64,000 bases of DNA from Gari tellinella (taxonomy: Eukaryota > Mollusca > Bivalvia > Cardiida > Psammobiidae). Each line of letters opens with the position of its first letter. The stretch's first letter is position 1. Below, in pieces: positions 14,901 through 29,900 of the stretch. The stretch is taken from the NCBI GenBank assembly GCA_922989275.2, contig OV277866.1:79334328-79398327 (forward strand), written 5' to 3'. The translations under genes and the position numbers were made by a program. The notes beneath the pieces are model-generated. The model was not told where the DNA came from and made no database searches. It saw only the letters and a list, made by a program, of their open reading frames with translations.

Positions 14901-17900
14901 CCAATACCCTAGCTGTAGGATAATACTACCCTAATGCTTTCCTGTTTAACCCAATACCATAGCTGTAGGATAATACTACCCTAATGCTTTCCTGTTTAAT
15001 CCAATACCATAGCAGTAGGCTAATGCTACCCTATTGCTTTCCTGTTTAACCTATTACCCTAGCTGTAGGATAATACTACCCTAATGCTTTCCTGTTTAAC
15101 CATTTACCCTAGCTGTAGGATAATGCTACCCTAATGCTTTCCTGTTTAACCCAATACCAAAGCTGTAGGGTAATGCTTCCCTAATACTTTCCTGTTTAAC
15201 CCAAAACCAGAGCTGTAGGATAATGCTACCCTAATGCTTTCCTGTTTAACCCAATACCATAGCTGTAGGATAATGCTACCCTAATGCTTTCCTGTTTAAC
15301 CCATTACTATAGTTGTAGGATAATGCTACCCTTTTGCTTTCCTATTTAACCCATTATCCTAGCTGTAGGATAATGCTACCCTAATGCTTTCCTGTTTAAC
15401 CCAATACCATAGCTGTAGGATAATGCTACCCTAATGCTTTTCCCGTTTAACCAATTACCCTAGCTGTAAGATAATGCTACCCTAATGCTTTCCTGTTTAA
15501 CCCATTACTATAGTTGTAGGATAATGCTACCCTAATGCTTTCCTGTTTAACCCAATACCATAGCTGTAGGATAATGCTACCCTAATGCTTTTCCCGTTTA
15601 ACCAATTACCCTAGCTGTAAGATAATGCTACCCGAATGCTTTCCTGTTTAACCCATTACTATAGTTGTAGGATAATGCTACCCTAATGCTTTCCTGTTTA
15701 ACCCAATACCATAGCTGTAGGATAATGCTACCCTAATGCTTTTCCCGTTTAACCAATTACCCTAGCTGTAAGATAATGCTACCCTAATGCTTTCCTGTTT
15801 AACCCATTACTATAGTTGTAGGATAATGCTACCCTAATGCTTTCCTGTTTAACCCAATACCATAGCTGTAGGATAATGCTACCCTAATGCTTTTCCCGTT
15901 TAACCAATTACCCTAGCTGTAGGATAATGCTTCCCTAATGCTTTCCTGTTTAACCCATTACTATAGTTGTAGGATAATGCTACCCTTATGCTTTCCTGTT
16001 TAACCCATTATCCTAGCTGTAGGATAATGCTACCCTAATGCTTTCCTGTTTAACCCAATACCATAGCTGTAGGATAATGCTACCCTAATGCTTTCCTGTT
16101 TAACCCATTACCCTAGCTGTAGGATAATGCTTCCCTAATGCTTTCCTGTTTAACCCATTACCCTAGCTGTAGGATAATGCTACCCTAATGCTTTCCTGTT
16201 TAACCCAATACCATGGCTGTAGGATAATGCTACCCTTATGCTTTCCTGTTTAACCCATTACTATAGTTGTAGGATAATGCTACCCTAATGCTTTCCTGTT
16301 TAACCAATTACCCTAGCTGTAGGATAATGCTACCCTAATGCTTTCCCCGTTTAACCCATTACCCTAGCTGTAAGATAATGCTACCCTAATGCTTTCCCCG
16401 TTTAACCCATTACCCTAGCTGTAAGACAATGCTACCCTAATGCTTTCCTATTTAACCCAATACCATAGCTGTAGGATAATGCTACCCTTATGCTTTCCTG
16501 TTTAACCCAATACCATAGCTGTAGGATAATCCTGCCCTAATGCTTTCCTGTTTAACCTATTACCCTAGCTGTAGGATAATGCTTCCCTAATGCTTTCCTG
16601 TTTAACCCAATACCATAGCAGTAGGATAATGCTACCCTAATGCTTTCCTGTTTAACCCAATACCATAGCTGTAGGATAATCCTGCCCTAATGCTTTCCCC
16701 GTTGAAACCATTACTTAGCTGTAGGATAATGCTACCCTAATGCTTTCCTGTTTAACCCAATACCATAGCTGTAGGATAATGCTACCCTAATGCGTTCCTG
16801 TTTAACCCATTACCCTAGCTGTAGGATAATGCTACCCTTATGCTTTCCTGTTTAACCCATTATCCTAGCTGTAGGATAATGCTACCCTAATGCTTTCCTG
16901 TTTAACCCATTACCCTAGCTGTAGGATAATGCTACCCTTATGCTTTCCTGTTTAACCCATTACCCTATAGTCAGTTTCTAGCTGTAGGATAATGCTTCCC
17001 TAATGCTTTCCTGTTTAACCCATTACCCTAGCTGTAGGATAATGCTACCCTTATGCTTTCCTGTTTAACCCATTATCCTACTGTCCTTTTCACTCAGCTC
17101 TGTCTCTTAATTTGTATCAAAAATTTTTTTATTTTAAACAATTTCAACTTTGTACCTACATGAGCCGATCAGATCGTTTTTTACGAACTCACATGCAAAG
17201 TTTGAATAATATCAGGACCGTGAGTAGGGAGCTATCCTAAATAAATAGTTTTTTCCTATAGTAAACTTGGGATCAGCTGTGTTTGCAAATGGCCGCTGTG
17301 TGTTTTAATATTCTTTTTAACAACACCTTCAAAATAGCGATGTTAAAATCTATTTTTATCTTAATTTCACTTTTAGATTACCATTCACGGATTGACAATA
17401 TCAGTTTTATGTTTTATTTTAATAGGCCTTCTCCACCTCTGTAAAAATAGACTGTCCCACAACGTCACACACTATTCACAAGATCAGCCATTTTGTAAAC
17501 AATTGAGGCCTATTTCACTATGGGGAAAATACATTTTTCACGATAATTTTTCATTCACAGCCTGGATAAATCTGAAACTTTACATGTGAGTTCGTGAAAA
17601 ACGATCTGATTGTCTCGTGCAGGTACAAAGCTGATATTGTTTGAAACAAAAAAAATTTCGATAAAAATTGAGTGACAGAGCTGAGTGAAAAGGACAGTAA
17701 CTGTAGGATAATGCTACCCTAATGCTTTCCTGTTTAACCCATTACCCTAGTTGTAGGATAATGCTTCCCTAATGCTTTCCTGTTTAACCCAATACCATAG
17801 CTGTAGGATAATGCTACCCTAATGCTTTCCTGTTTAACCCATTACCCTAGCTATAGGATAATGCTTCCCTAATGCTTTCCTGTTTAACCCAATACCATAG

Positions 17901-20900
17901 TTGTAGGATAATGATACCCTAATGCTTTCCTGTTTAACCAATAACCCTAGCTGTAGGATAATGCTACCCTAATGCTTTCCTGTTTAACCCATTACCCTAG
18001 CTGTAGGATAATGCTACCCTAATGCTTTCCTGTTTAACCCATTACCCTAGCTGTAGGATAATGCTACCCTTATGCTTTCCTGTTTAACCCATTATCCTAG
18101 CTGTAGGATAATGCTTCCCTTATGCTTTCCTGTTTAACCAATTATCCTAGCTGTAGGATAATGCTTCCCTTATGCTTTCCTGTTTAACCCATAACCCTAG
18201 CTGTAGGATAATGCTACCCTTATGCTTTCCTGTTTAACCCAATACCATAGCTGTAGGATAATGCTACCCTAATGCTTTCCTGTTTAACCCATTACCCTAG
18301 CTATAGGATAATGCTTCCCTAATGCTTTCCTGTTTAACCCAATACCATAGCTGTAGGATAATGATACCCTAATGCTTTCCTGTTTAACCAATAACCCTAG
18401 CTGTAGGATAATGCTACCCTAATGCTCTCCTGTTTAACCCATTACCCTAGCTGTAGGATAATGCTACCCTTATGCTTTCCTGTTTAACCCATTACCCTAG
18501 CTGTAGGATAATGCTACCCTTATGCTTTCCTGTTTAACCCAATACCATGGCTGTAGGATAATGCTACCCTTATGCTTTCCTGTTTAACCCATTACCCTAG
18601 CTATAGGATAATGCTACCCTAATGCTTTCCTGTTTATCCCATTACCCTAGCTGTAGGATAATGCTACCCTTATGCTTTCCTGTTTAACCCAATACCCTAG
18701 CTGTAGGATAATGCTTCCCTAATGCTTTCCTGTTTAACCCATTATCCTAGCTGTAGGATAATGCTTCCCTAATGCTTTCCTGTTTAACCCAATACCATAG
18801 ATGTAGGATAATGCTACCCTTATGCTTTCCTGTTTAACCCATTACCCTAGTTGTAGGATAATGCTTCCCTAATGCTTTCCTGTTTAACCCAATACCATAG
18901 CTGTAGGATAATACTACCCTAATGCTTTCCTGTTTAACCCATTACCCTAGCTGTAGGATAATGCTTCCCTAATGTTTTCCTGTTTAACCCAATACCATAG
19001 CTGTAGGATAATGCTACCCTAATGCTTTCCTGTTTAACCCATTACCCTAGCTATAGGATAATGCTTCCCTTATGCTTTCCTGTTTAACCCAATACCATAG
19101 CTGTAGGATAATGCTACCCTAATGCTTTCCTGTTTAACCCAATACCATGGCTGTAGGATAATGCTACCCTAATGCTTTCCTGTTTAACCCATTACCCTAG
19201 TTGTAGGATAATGCTTCCCTAATGCTTTCCTGTTTAACCCAATACCATAGCTGTAGGATAATGCTACCCTAATGCTTTCCTGTTTAACCCATTACCCTAG
19301 CTATAGGATAATGCTTCCCTAATGCTTTCCTGTTTAACCCAATACCATAGCTGTAGGATAATGCTACCCTAATGCTTTCCTGTTTAACCCATTACCCTAG
19401 CTATAGGATAATGCTTCCCTAATGCTTTCCTGTTTAACCCATTACCCTAGCTGTAGGATAATGCTACCCTTATGCTTTCCTGTTTAACCCATTATCCTAG
19501 CTGTAGGATAAAGCTACCCTAATGCTTTCCTATTTAACCCAATACCATAGCTGTAGGATAATGCTACCCTTATGCTTTCCTGTTTAACCCATTATCCTAG
19601 CTGTAGGATAATGCTACCCTAATGCTTTCCTATTTAACCCAATACCATAGCTGTAGGATAATGCTACCCTTATGCTTTCCTGTTTAACCTATTACCCTAG
19701 CTGTAGGATAATGCTTTCCTGTTTAACCCATTACCCTAGCTATAGGATAATGCTTCCCTAATACTTTCCTGTTTAACCCAAAACCAAAGCTGTAGGATAA
19801 TGCTACCCTTATGCTTTCCTGTTTAACCCATTACCCTAGCTGTAGGATAATGCTTCCCTAATGCTTTCCTGTTTAACCCAATACCAAAGCTGTAGGATAA
19901 TGCTTCCCTAATACTTTCCTGTTTAACCCAAAACCAAAGCTGTAGGATAATGCTACCCTAATGCTTTCCTGTTTAACCCAATACCATAGCTGTAGGATAA
20001 TGCTACCCTAATGCTTTCCTGTTTAACCCATTACCCTAGTTGTAGGATAATGCTACCCTAATGCTTTCCTGTCTAACCCATTACCCTATAGCCTGTTTCT
20101 AGTATTGGAGAAAGGTGAACACACTTAAAGCAGTATGAAAGTAAAGCAAAATGTGCCTTAAGGCACATTATGCTTTACTTCCAGCCTGCTTTAAGCTGCT
20201 ATATGCTAGATTATACAAAATGTTTTCTTTGTGACATATATTCCTGACTGTTTAAAGTAGGACTGTTTTCTTCAGTTGAGGAATAAATTCAATGCATAAA
20301 AAAGCATATTTATTTGGTAATCACTAATGAATGAAACGCAATTCTGACTTATATTTTAATTTGAGTGCATGGCAAACAGTTTGCAGCCTGATCACTGTGA
20401 TCAGACGCCAGGTTATCTGGCATCTGATCTGGCTCCAAACTGCTTGCAATGGAAATAATCATTTGAGTATAAACAACCTTAAATATGGCATGTTCAGCAA
20501 TTCAAAAGTATATAACTCCTGACCTATTATTCTGTTTTCAACCATAATCACAATCATTTGAACTCTTATAGTTATATACAATCTGAGCAAGTGTGAGATA
20601 GATTGGATAAAAAATGTGGCCTCTAGAGTGTAAACACCGTTAAATATGGCATTTTCAGCAATTCAAAGGTAGAGAACTCTAGATCAATTGATCTGATTCC
20701 AACCATAATCAAACTTATCTGAACTGTTATTGTAATATACAATCTGGACAAGTTTGAGAAAGATTGGATAAAAATTGTAGCCTTTAGAGTGTAAAACTGT
20801 TAGACATGGCATTTTCAGCAATTCAAAGGTAGATAACTTCTGACCTTTTGGTCTGATTTCAACCATAATCAAACTCATACGAACTATTATGGTAGTAAAC

Positions 20901-23900
20901 GATCTGAGCAAGTTTGAGAAAGATTGGATAAATATTGTGGCCTCTAGAGTGTAAACACTAAAATTGTTGACGACGCTCGACGGACGACGCACGACGGACA
21001 TTCAAGGATTGCTATAGCTCACCCTGAGCTAAAAATACTCAAATAAAAGCAAATGTGTGGCATTATGGGGTTCTGACATTAAAAGAATATGATCAGTCCA
21101 AAAAAAGTATCAAGAACCATTATCAAATCTTAGTTTTTAGATATTTTCCATCTTTTTTTATAGCGCCAGTCGACGGTATTGTTGTTGTTGTTGCTTCGCT
21201 ATAGAAATTGAACACGGACTTAGACATAAACCCGAGCCAAATAATGTACTATCCATCACTACAAGCTGAAGTACGTTAATTTGATACCATAAATATTAAA
21301 TATAGAGCCAGAAGTCGAGTGGGTTAAGGTGTCTCCTTTTCGTGTTTCTCTCCACAATGGAGGGTCACGGGTTCGAATCCCACCAGAGCTTCTTCTTTTT
21401 TTTTTTGAAATGCATTTTTAAACAGAATCCTAAACTGATCCTAAACTAAATCTTACCCATTTATATAAGCGTTTGACATATATTTACATATTACTATTTT
21501 TAATGCTAAATCCAGTTGCGAGCCTCTTTACATCTTTCCTCCCTGAAACTTTAAATAAACAATTCTAGTTTCCATTTTAGTGTAGTCCATTTCTGACTTT
21601 TAAGGGTTGTGTTTGTCAATGTTTGGCATTATGACAAACAGTGAAGACCCTGATCGGAGGGCTCCTTTCGGAGCCCTCTGATCTGGGTCTTCACTGTTTG
21701 CATTGGACAAGTGTACTTGTCACATGTACACTGTTTGAAAATGATGCCTATATGCGGGACTAGGGTTCAAAGGGTTAAGCTACCATCTGCTAGCTAGGAT
21801 AATAAAAATACAAAGATATCGGGAAAAATCTAGAGAAATGGCAGCCGTGCTGATGCAGACCCCAGTAAAGGACTAGGCATACATACTTGCAGACATTGGC
21901 TAGTGGAGCTTGGTGTTGTTTAAAGCATTCTGTGGCTGCAGTTACTGGCTTGCAGACTGGATCTGGCACACAAACAGGCTTGGCATCAAGAGGACAGACA
22001 ACAAAACTTCCTTTAATTATTTTTATAAGATTTTCTACCTCAGCAACATCTTCTTCAACACAGGCCCCGATATGATCTCTGATACACTTTAAAGTTGTTT
22101 TGGCAAAGCTGTGCAAAAAGATAAAGTAAGGATTAGCCAGGGCCTTTTTTCTAAAAATTAGGAAGGGGCCTTATAGCCTTTCCATTTGGGAAATTCAAGT
22201 GCGATTTTCGACCAAATTAAGAAAAGTAGATTGACTTCCAAAATACATTCCAAAATACATAAAAACTGAATGGAAATCTACTTACTTATAGGAAATAGAA
22301 AGTTTCATCAATTTAAAACCAGAAAATAAAACTTTAAAACAGTCAAACTTCAATATCTCAAAGTCAGATTTGTCGAACATACCCGTATTTCAAAGTTAAA
22401 ATGTGGCTCAGCCACGTTTACACTTTGAAATATGAGTATGTTTGACTTAATCAAGCATGAAATAATGCAGTTCATATACCAAACTATCCGATAGTTTATG
22501 TTAAAAGAGCTCGAAATATGGAAGTTCGACTGTAAGGTCATTTCATCTCAATCTGCTTCATGCAGCACTTGTAGCTGAACAGGTTGGGTTGTAGTCCGGC
22601 AGATTAAGTGAAAACACTTCACTTTGTGATGCAAGCACCAAAGTTGGCACATATATACAACATGACATGCTTTCTCGGAAAATCATGCTGTCCACGTAAA
22701 AAAAAAAAAAATGGCCGCCATTTTTCAAGATGACCGCCATTCGAAGTGCTTTCAAACACTTTTTGAACTATAATTTGATTGAATAGTCCTATTTTGAAGA
22801 TCTTTACATCAAAATATATGTTTAAGAGGATGAGAACACAATTTTTGAATTTAGAAAATAAAAATAATTTAAAATTATGATGAATGGCAGCCATTTTGGT
22901 TTTTTCACGTGGACAGCGTGATTTTCCGAGACAGCATGTCATGTATATATGTGCCAACTTTGGTGCTTGCATCACAAAGCGAAGTATTTTCTTCATAAAA
23001 GTGACTTAAGCTGCTGGACTATTGGAGCCCAAATATCTAAAGTACAATATTGCAATATTGCATATTTTATATTTCACTGCACCAGAGGCAGTAAACAGTG
23101 GCTTGTCCTGAGACAACTGGCCCTCACTAGGATGAGGTCAAATATAGTACCAGTACATGAGTGTAATATAAAAAATATTGCATATTTTATATTTCACTGC
23201 CCCAGAGGCAGTAAACAGTGGCTTGTCCTGAGACAACTGGCCCTCAATAGGATGAGGTCAAAAATAGAACCAGTACATGAGTGTAATATCAAAAAATATT
23301 GCATATTTTATATTTCACTGCACCAGAGGCAGTAAACAGTGGCTTGTCCTGAGACAACTGGCCCTCACTAGGATGAGGTCAAATATAGAACCAGTACATG
23401 AGTGTAATATCAAAAATATTGCATATTTTATATTTCACTGCACCAGAGGCAGTAAACAGTGGCTTGTCCTGAGACAACTGGCCCTCACTAGGATGAGGTC
23501 AAAAATAGAACCAGTACATGAGTGTAATATAAAAAATATTGCATATTTTATATTTCACTGCACCAGAGGCAGTAAACAGTGGCTTGTCCTGAGACAACTG
23601 GCCCTCACTAGGATGAGGTCAAATATAGTACCAGTACATGAGTGTAATATAAAAAATATTGCATATTTTATATTTCACTGCACCAGAGGCAGTAAACAGT
23701 GGCTTGTCCTGAGACAACTGGCCCTCACTAGGATGAGGTCAAATATAGAACCAGTACATGAGTGTAATATCAAAAAATATTGCATATTTTATATTTCACT
23801 GCACCAGAGGCAGTAAACAGTGGCTTGTCCTGTGACAACTGGTCATCATCACTCCGTCGGATGAGGTCAAATATAGAACCAGTACATGAGTGTAATATCA

Positions 23901-26900
23901 AAAATATTGCATATTTTATATTTCACTACCCCAGAGGCAGTAAACAGTGGCTTGTCCTGTGACAACTGGTCATCATCACTCCGTCGGATGAGGTCAAATA
24001 TAGAACCAGTACATGAGTGTAATATAAAAAATATTGCATATTTTATATTTCACTGCCCCAGAGGCAGTAAACAGTGGCTTGTTCTGTGACAACTAGCCCT
24101 CACTAGGATGAGGTCAAATATAGAACCAGTACATGAGTGTAATATCAAAAATATTGCATATTTTATATTTCACTGCCCCAGAGGCAGTAAACAGTGGCTT
24201 GTCCTGTGACAACTGGTCATCATCACTCCGTCGGATGAGGTCAAATATAGAACCAGTACATGAGTGTAATATCAAAAATATTGCATATTTTATATTTCAC
24301 TGCCCCAGAGGCAGTAAACAGTGGCTTGTCCTGTGACAACTGGCCCTCACTCGGATGAGGTCAAATATTGTACCAGTACATGAGTGTAATATCAAAAATA
24401 TTGCATATTTCATATTTCACTGCCCCAGAGGCAGTAAACAGTGGCTTGTCCTGAGACAATTAACCCTCGATCACTAAGATGAGGTCAAACTTTCTATAGA
24501 CTAATACTATGTTGGTAGAAAATGGTTACCTTAAAGAAATTGGAAGTACTGTTAATTTAAAAATTAAAATCTCTATTTCTGTATTAAGTCCTATGGTGTT
24601 ACTACTCATTAGAATAATCTCTTCAAGATTAGATTCTAATGAGTAGTTACACCATAGGATTTGGTGTTGAACTGATTGAGAAAATGCTGACTTTGTTCAG
24701 TTTACTCCCTCTTATCTTGGAAGCACTGATCAACCTCTCCTGCTGAATGATTTGTTCAGATTCGTGGACAGGGCTGCCATTTCTCCAGATTTTTCCTTAA
24801 TCTCCGGATTTTTCCCCGGAACATAGTAGCTTAAAGCAGGCTGAAAGTAAAGCAGAATGCGCCCCAAGGCGCATTCTGCTTTACTTACAGCCTGCTTTAA
24901 GTATTCGCATGTTAACAAAACAAGAAAAAGGCTAATGGGTAAAGGTACGACTCGTTAAATCACACTTGAAAAATGCAAATTTGGAAATCTTAGGATTTTT
25001 CATGTCAACTTATGGCAGCCCTGTGTGGAGAACCACTAAACGGAAGAAAACGAATCCTAGATAGGAACTAGGAAGTAATGACATAATACCGATGACTTCA
25101 AATCAATAAATCAGTGATGTCATGGTAAGGCAAACTGTCACGAAAAGGTGTTTGATATAAACTTGGGGCTCCACATGGGGTAAAATTTGTACTTTTGTTT
25201 TAAAGTGACAGACAATTTAGTTAAAAATTTCGTTTAAAAGCGTGAAATAAATAGAATAAATGTGGTTGTTTTTCAGTTAGAGATCTTAATTTAATTCATT
25301 CGTGAACATCATACTGTTATATTTTCACTTGTGCCTCACTCAAGGAATTGTTTTAATTTCGATCTAACACCAAAAAAACCCAGTTATGATTATCCTCTAT
25401 TTCATCAGAACTAGTGCACTGGCAAATAAAGACAGAACTGTTGCATGTGGACTTTCTAATGACCGCCTCATGTCTGCTGCTAGTTGTGGCTGTAGGGACT
25501 AAGTACTTTAACCTATTACCCCAAATATATGCCTTTTAACACCTTTAAGTTATTAATTAACAGAAGAAAATACATGTAGATCCTTTTTATACAGCCTTGA
25601 ATATTTATCATACAATTTTGTTCTATATTCTAGCAGATGCTAGCTTAAAGCAGGCAGATGGTAAAGCAAAATGCATGTTAAAGCGCATTCTGCTTTTCTT
25701 ACAACCTGCTTTAAAGACGTATCTGGGAGTTTTTTCTAGCGCGGAGAATTTTTTTAAACTTTGCATATAAGTAAATTGATATAAATGAAAGTAAAAACAG
25801 TCTTCAAAAACATAGGTCGCCTTGCTACTTTTTGTATAATTTACGCTTTTTTAGAAGTATTATATTCAAATTTTCCGAAATTAGGCCTCATAAGAAGAAA
25901 GTCCATCAAACACACAAATATTGATGCTTCAAGTCCAATTTTAATTAATTACATGTATATGGAATAGTGTTACAAATGAATGTAAAATAGTTAGATTTGA
26001 GTGGCATTATATAGATTTTACGCATAAACTATGTGCAAAATGAACTTGAAAATCGTAACAAAATCGAGCCTTTTTGCAAAAAAAAAAAATTCTAGCGCGG
26101 AGAATTTCCTACTTTTTTCTATAACAGTAGATAATTATATAACAAGTATAGAACCAATGAGAAAATAGTACCTCGCCTTGCTCGTTTCAGAGATATGTTC
26201 AATTTTATTACCTCCCTTTATCAGTGAATATGCACCTTTTTAACATTTTTTTTTTAAAAAGTCTAAATGTTATACTTTATACAATAATACCCACAGCTAT
26301 ACATAAATGTCTTGCATTGTGACATATATTATGCACTTTAGAAAGTTCTGCTGAAAAATTCAGTGTTGTCATCATCTCAAGTCGGAGTGAAAAAAAAACT
26401 AATGTTTTCCAGAGATTTCGAGCACTTTTTTGTCACAAATGATCCTCAGATTTGCGTCTCTTCATATCCCCAGGAATTTTAAAAGTTTTTTTAACGATAT
26501 ATAACAATAGTTGAGTAAATATTGTATTCGCGAAATCCGATGATTTAGACGCTGTTGTGATCGTAAATAATTACACCCGCGATAGGAAAATACAGAAAAG
26601 AGCGGAAAGGACATGCGCGTTTGGGATGCGCAGTAACAACTCCCGGATACGTCTTTAACAGAGTACCTGTCTTCAAACAAGGGCCACCATGGCCCTAAAT
26701 CGCTCACCTGGTACACCATGTAAAACATGACCTATAGTGACCTAGATTACGACTGGACATGACCCACAATCAACCTTTAGAGTGTTAACAAGATTTTTCT
26801 ATGATTTGTGACCTAGTTTTTGACCAGACACAATCCACAATTGATTTTCACCTAGATTTAATGTAGGCAAACATTCTGGCAATATTTTATTCAGATCTAA

Positions 26901-29900
26901 TGAGATTTGTAGCCTCTAGAGGGTTAACAATGTTTTTCTTTGATTTGACCTAGTGACCTAAATTTTGATCAGACATGACCCATGTTCGAACTTGACCTAG
27001 AATCAATCAGGAAAACATTCTGACCAAGTTTCATCAAAATCCAATGAGATTTGAAGCCTCTAGAGTGTTAACAAGGTTTTTCTATAATTTGACCTAGTGG
27101 CCTAGTTTTTGACCAGACATAACCCATATTCGAACTTGACTTAGATATGAATGAGGCAAACATTTTGAGTAAGTTTCCTGAAGATAAGATGGGATTTGAA
27201 GCCTCTAAAATGTGTTAACAAGGTCTTTCTATGATTTGACCTAGTGACCTAAATTTTGATCAGACATGACCCATATTCGAACTTGACCTAGATATCAATT
27301 AGGAAAACATTCTGAGAATGTTTCATTCAAAATCCAGTGAGATTTGTAGCCTCTGAGAGTGTAAACAAGGTTTTCCTAAGATTTGACCTAGTGACCTTGT
27401 TTTTGACCCGACATGACCTATATTCAAACATGACCTCGATATCAATTAGGCAAACATTCTGACTAGGATGCATTAAATTCCAATTAGATTTGTAGCCTCT
27501 AGAGTGTTAACAAGATTTTTCTATGATTTGACTTAGTGACCTAGTTTTTGCCCCACATGACCCACATTCAAACTTGACCTTGATTTCATCAAGACAAATA
27601 TTGTCATCAAGTTTCATGAAGATCGGATGAAATTTGTAGCCGCTAGAGTGTTAACGAACCAATTGTGAACAGACAGACAGACGGACGGACAGATGACGGA
27701 CGACGGACATCCAGCGATCCTAAAAGCTCACCTTGGCACTTCGTGCCAGGTGAGCTAAAAAAGTTAGAAACAAGCTATGAGGTAAAGGGTTATTGCATCC
27801 CTTACCCTTGAACCTATGATCAGGAAACCTTATCAGAAATGTGGCTTTTATAAATGTATGTATACAAAAACAAGCCATTCCATTTCAGTTCTGTATTGCA
27901 TGTGTTAAAGTGTTATTAGAAAAAGTGTTAACCCATTACCCCATAGCCTGTTTCTAGTTTAGAAGACAGATTACCACTTAAAGCAGGTTGAAAGTAAAGC
28001 AGACTGCGCCTTAAGGCACAGTTCTGTATTGCATGTGTTAAAGTGTTATTAGAAAAAGTGTTAACTCATTACCCCATAGCCCCTGTTTCTAGTTTAGAAG
28101 ACAGATTACCACTTAAAGCAGGTTGAAAGTAAAGCAGAATGCGCCTTAAGGCACATTCTGCTTTACTTTCAGCCTGCTTTAAGCTACCATCTGATAGGAT
28201 ATAGAAACTATTTCTCATTGCACCTATTCATGACTGTATAAAAATGAACTACTTTCTTCCATGAATGAATAATTTAAACATGTAACAAGGTGGTGTTTTA
28301 TATAGGGTAATGGGTTAAGTTTTACCCACATACAATGATACTTACTCACAAGCCTTGACTACCATTTCAGGTGAGGGCATACCAGCAAGTTCTGTAATAC
28401 TCTCCCTAAATCGTTTTGCGTCAACACAGATGTCAGGCACATCCCTTGGTTTACAAACAGGGTCAACTGGTTCATCACAGTCCGCAGGAGACTCTTCCTC
28501 TTCCTCGTCAACTCTGGGATTACAGACCTCACGGAGTATGTCATGTAGATAACTCTTGTGCTCAGAGACCTCCTTTCCAGGTTTATCATCCATAGCCATG
28601 TCATCGTCCTCATCCGTCATGTCCAGGTATGCAGCCAAACTGGAGTAGCATAAAGAATACAAATCTGACAGGGGACCAGATAAAATCTTTATTTCTGCAT
28701 TAAACCCTATGGTGTCACTACTCATTAGAATCGTTACTCATTAGAATCGTCTCTTTGAGACGATTCTAATGAGTAGTAACACCATAAGATTTGGTAATGA
28801 AATGAGTGAGAAAATGGGATTTGTTCAGTTCACTTGCTCTTAACTGGAGTCCTGATTAATTACTCAAAATATACAGTACTCCTCCGGGGCTCCAGATAAT
28901 AGGGATTTCTAATAGGGGTTTAACTATACAAAATACAACAATTTTAGCACTTTTTTCAGCACCAAATCCTATGGTGTATTTCTCACTTATTTCAGCACCA
29001 AATCCTAGTGTGTAACTGCTCATTAGATTCATCTCAAAGAGACGATTCTATTGAGTAGTAATAACATAGGGTTTAATGCAGACAAAAAGATTTTAATGTT
29101 TGAAATACTCGTCTCATCTGGAGCTCTGGCTCCCTCTCTACAACAACACCCAATAAGAGACTTGTATGTATTGTTCAGTGAGAGTTGTTATTATATACAG
29201 AGCTCCAGATAAAGGGAGTATTCCAAAAACTAAAATCTTTATTTCTGCATTAAACCCTATGGTGTGACTACTCATTAGAATCGTCTCGAAGAGACGATTC
29301 TAATGAGTAGTGACACCATAGGATTTTGTGCTGAAACAAGCAAGAAAATGATGGATTTGTTCAGTTAACTACCTCTTTACTGGAGCCCTGTGTTATAGGG
29401 AAGGAAAATAAACCCATAAAGTGATGAGCATGACTATGCTTCACATTAGCAAACAGCGAGCTACAAGACGCCCCAGGGTCCAAGGTTATAAAGCGTTTGA
29501 GCTGAGTCTGAGTGTGTTCTCAAGCATTTGATTTGTCGTAAGAAGTTTTATGAAACGGGGCCCAGGAAACAAATACAGTGCTCCCTCTCTACAACAACAC
29601 CAAACGAGTGACAAACAATTTCTGGGTTGGTCAAAGGAAGTCGTTATAGGGAGGGAAATTTGCAAACAGCTTGAATCCAGATTAGACGCCTTGTCATGCA
29701 GCGTCTGATCTGGATTCAAGCTGTTTGTCACTGGTCATTATGTGTTTTTTCTGTCAAAATGTTTCTGATGTAACTTTGAGAAAAACAGCAGACGACAAGT
29801 AAGCAGACAACATTGCAGGCTTGAATAGGTTGGACATAAATATCTAGTTTGGGGAAGAGCAGCAAGGGTCATTGTAAGGAGGGATTCATTGTTGGGAGGG

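Noticed and set aside
14459..20072. CRISPR-like array
   Set aside because: Units are contiguous without unique spacers and the sequence is eukaryotic; it is a minisatellite.
22949..24336. Long repetitive open frames over the ~120-bp satellite (IAYFIFHC..GSKQWLVLRQLAL)
   Set aside because: The frame is open only because the period is divisible by three; it breaks at every copy with a different length, and there is no start context or splice support.
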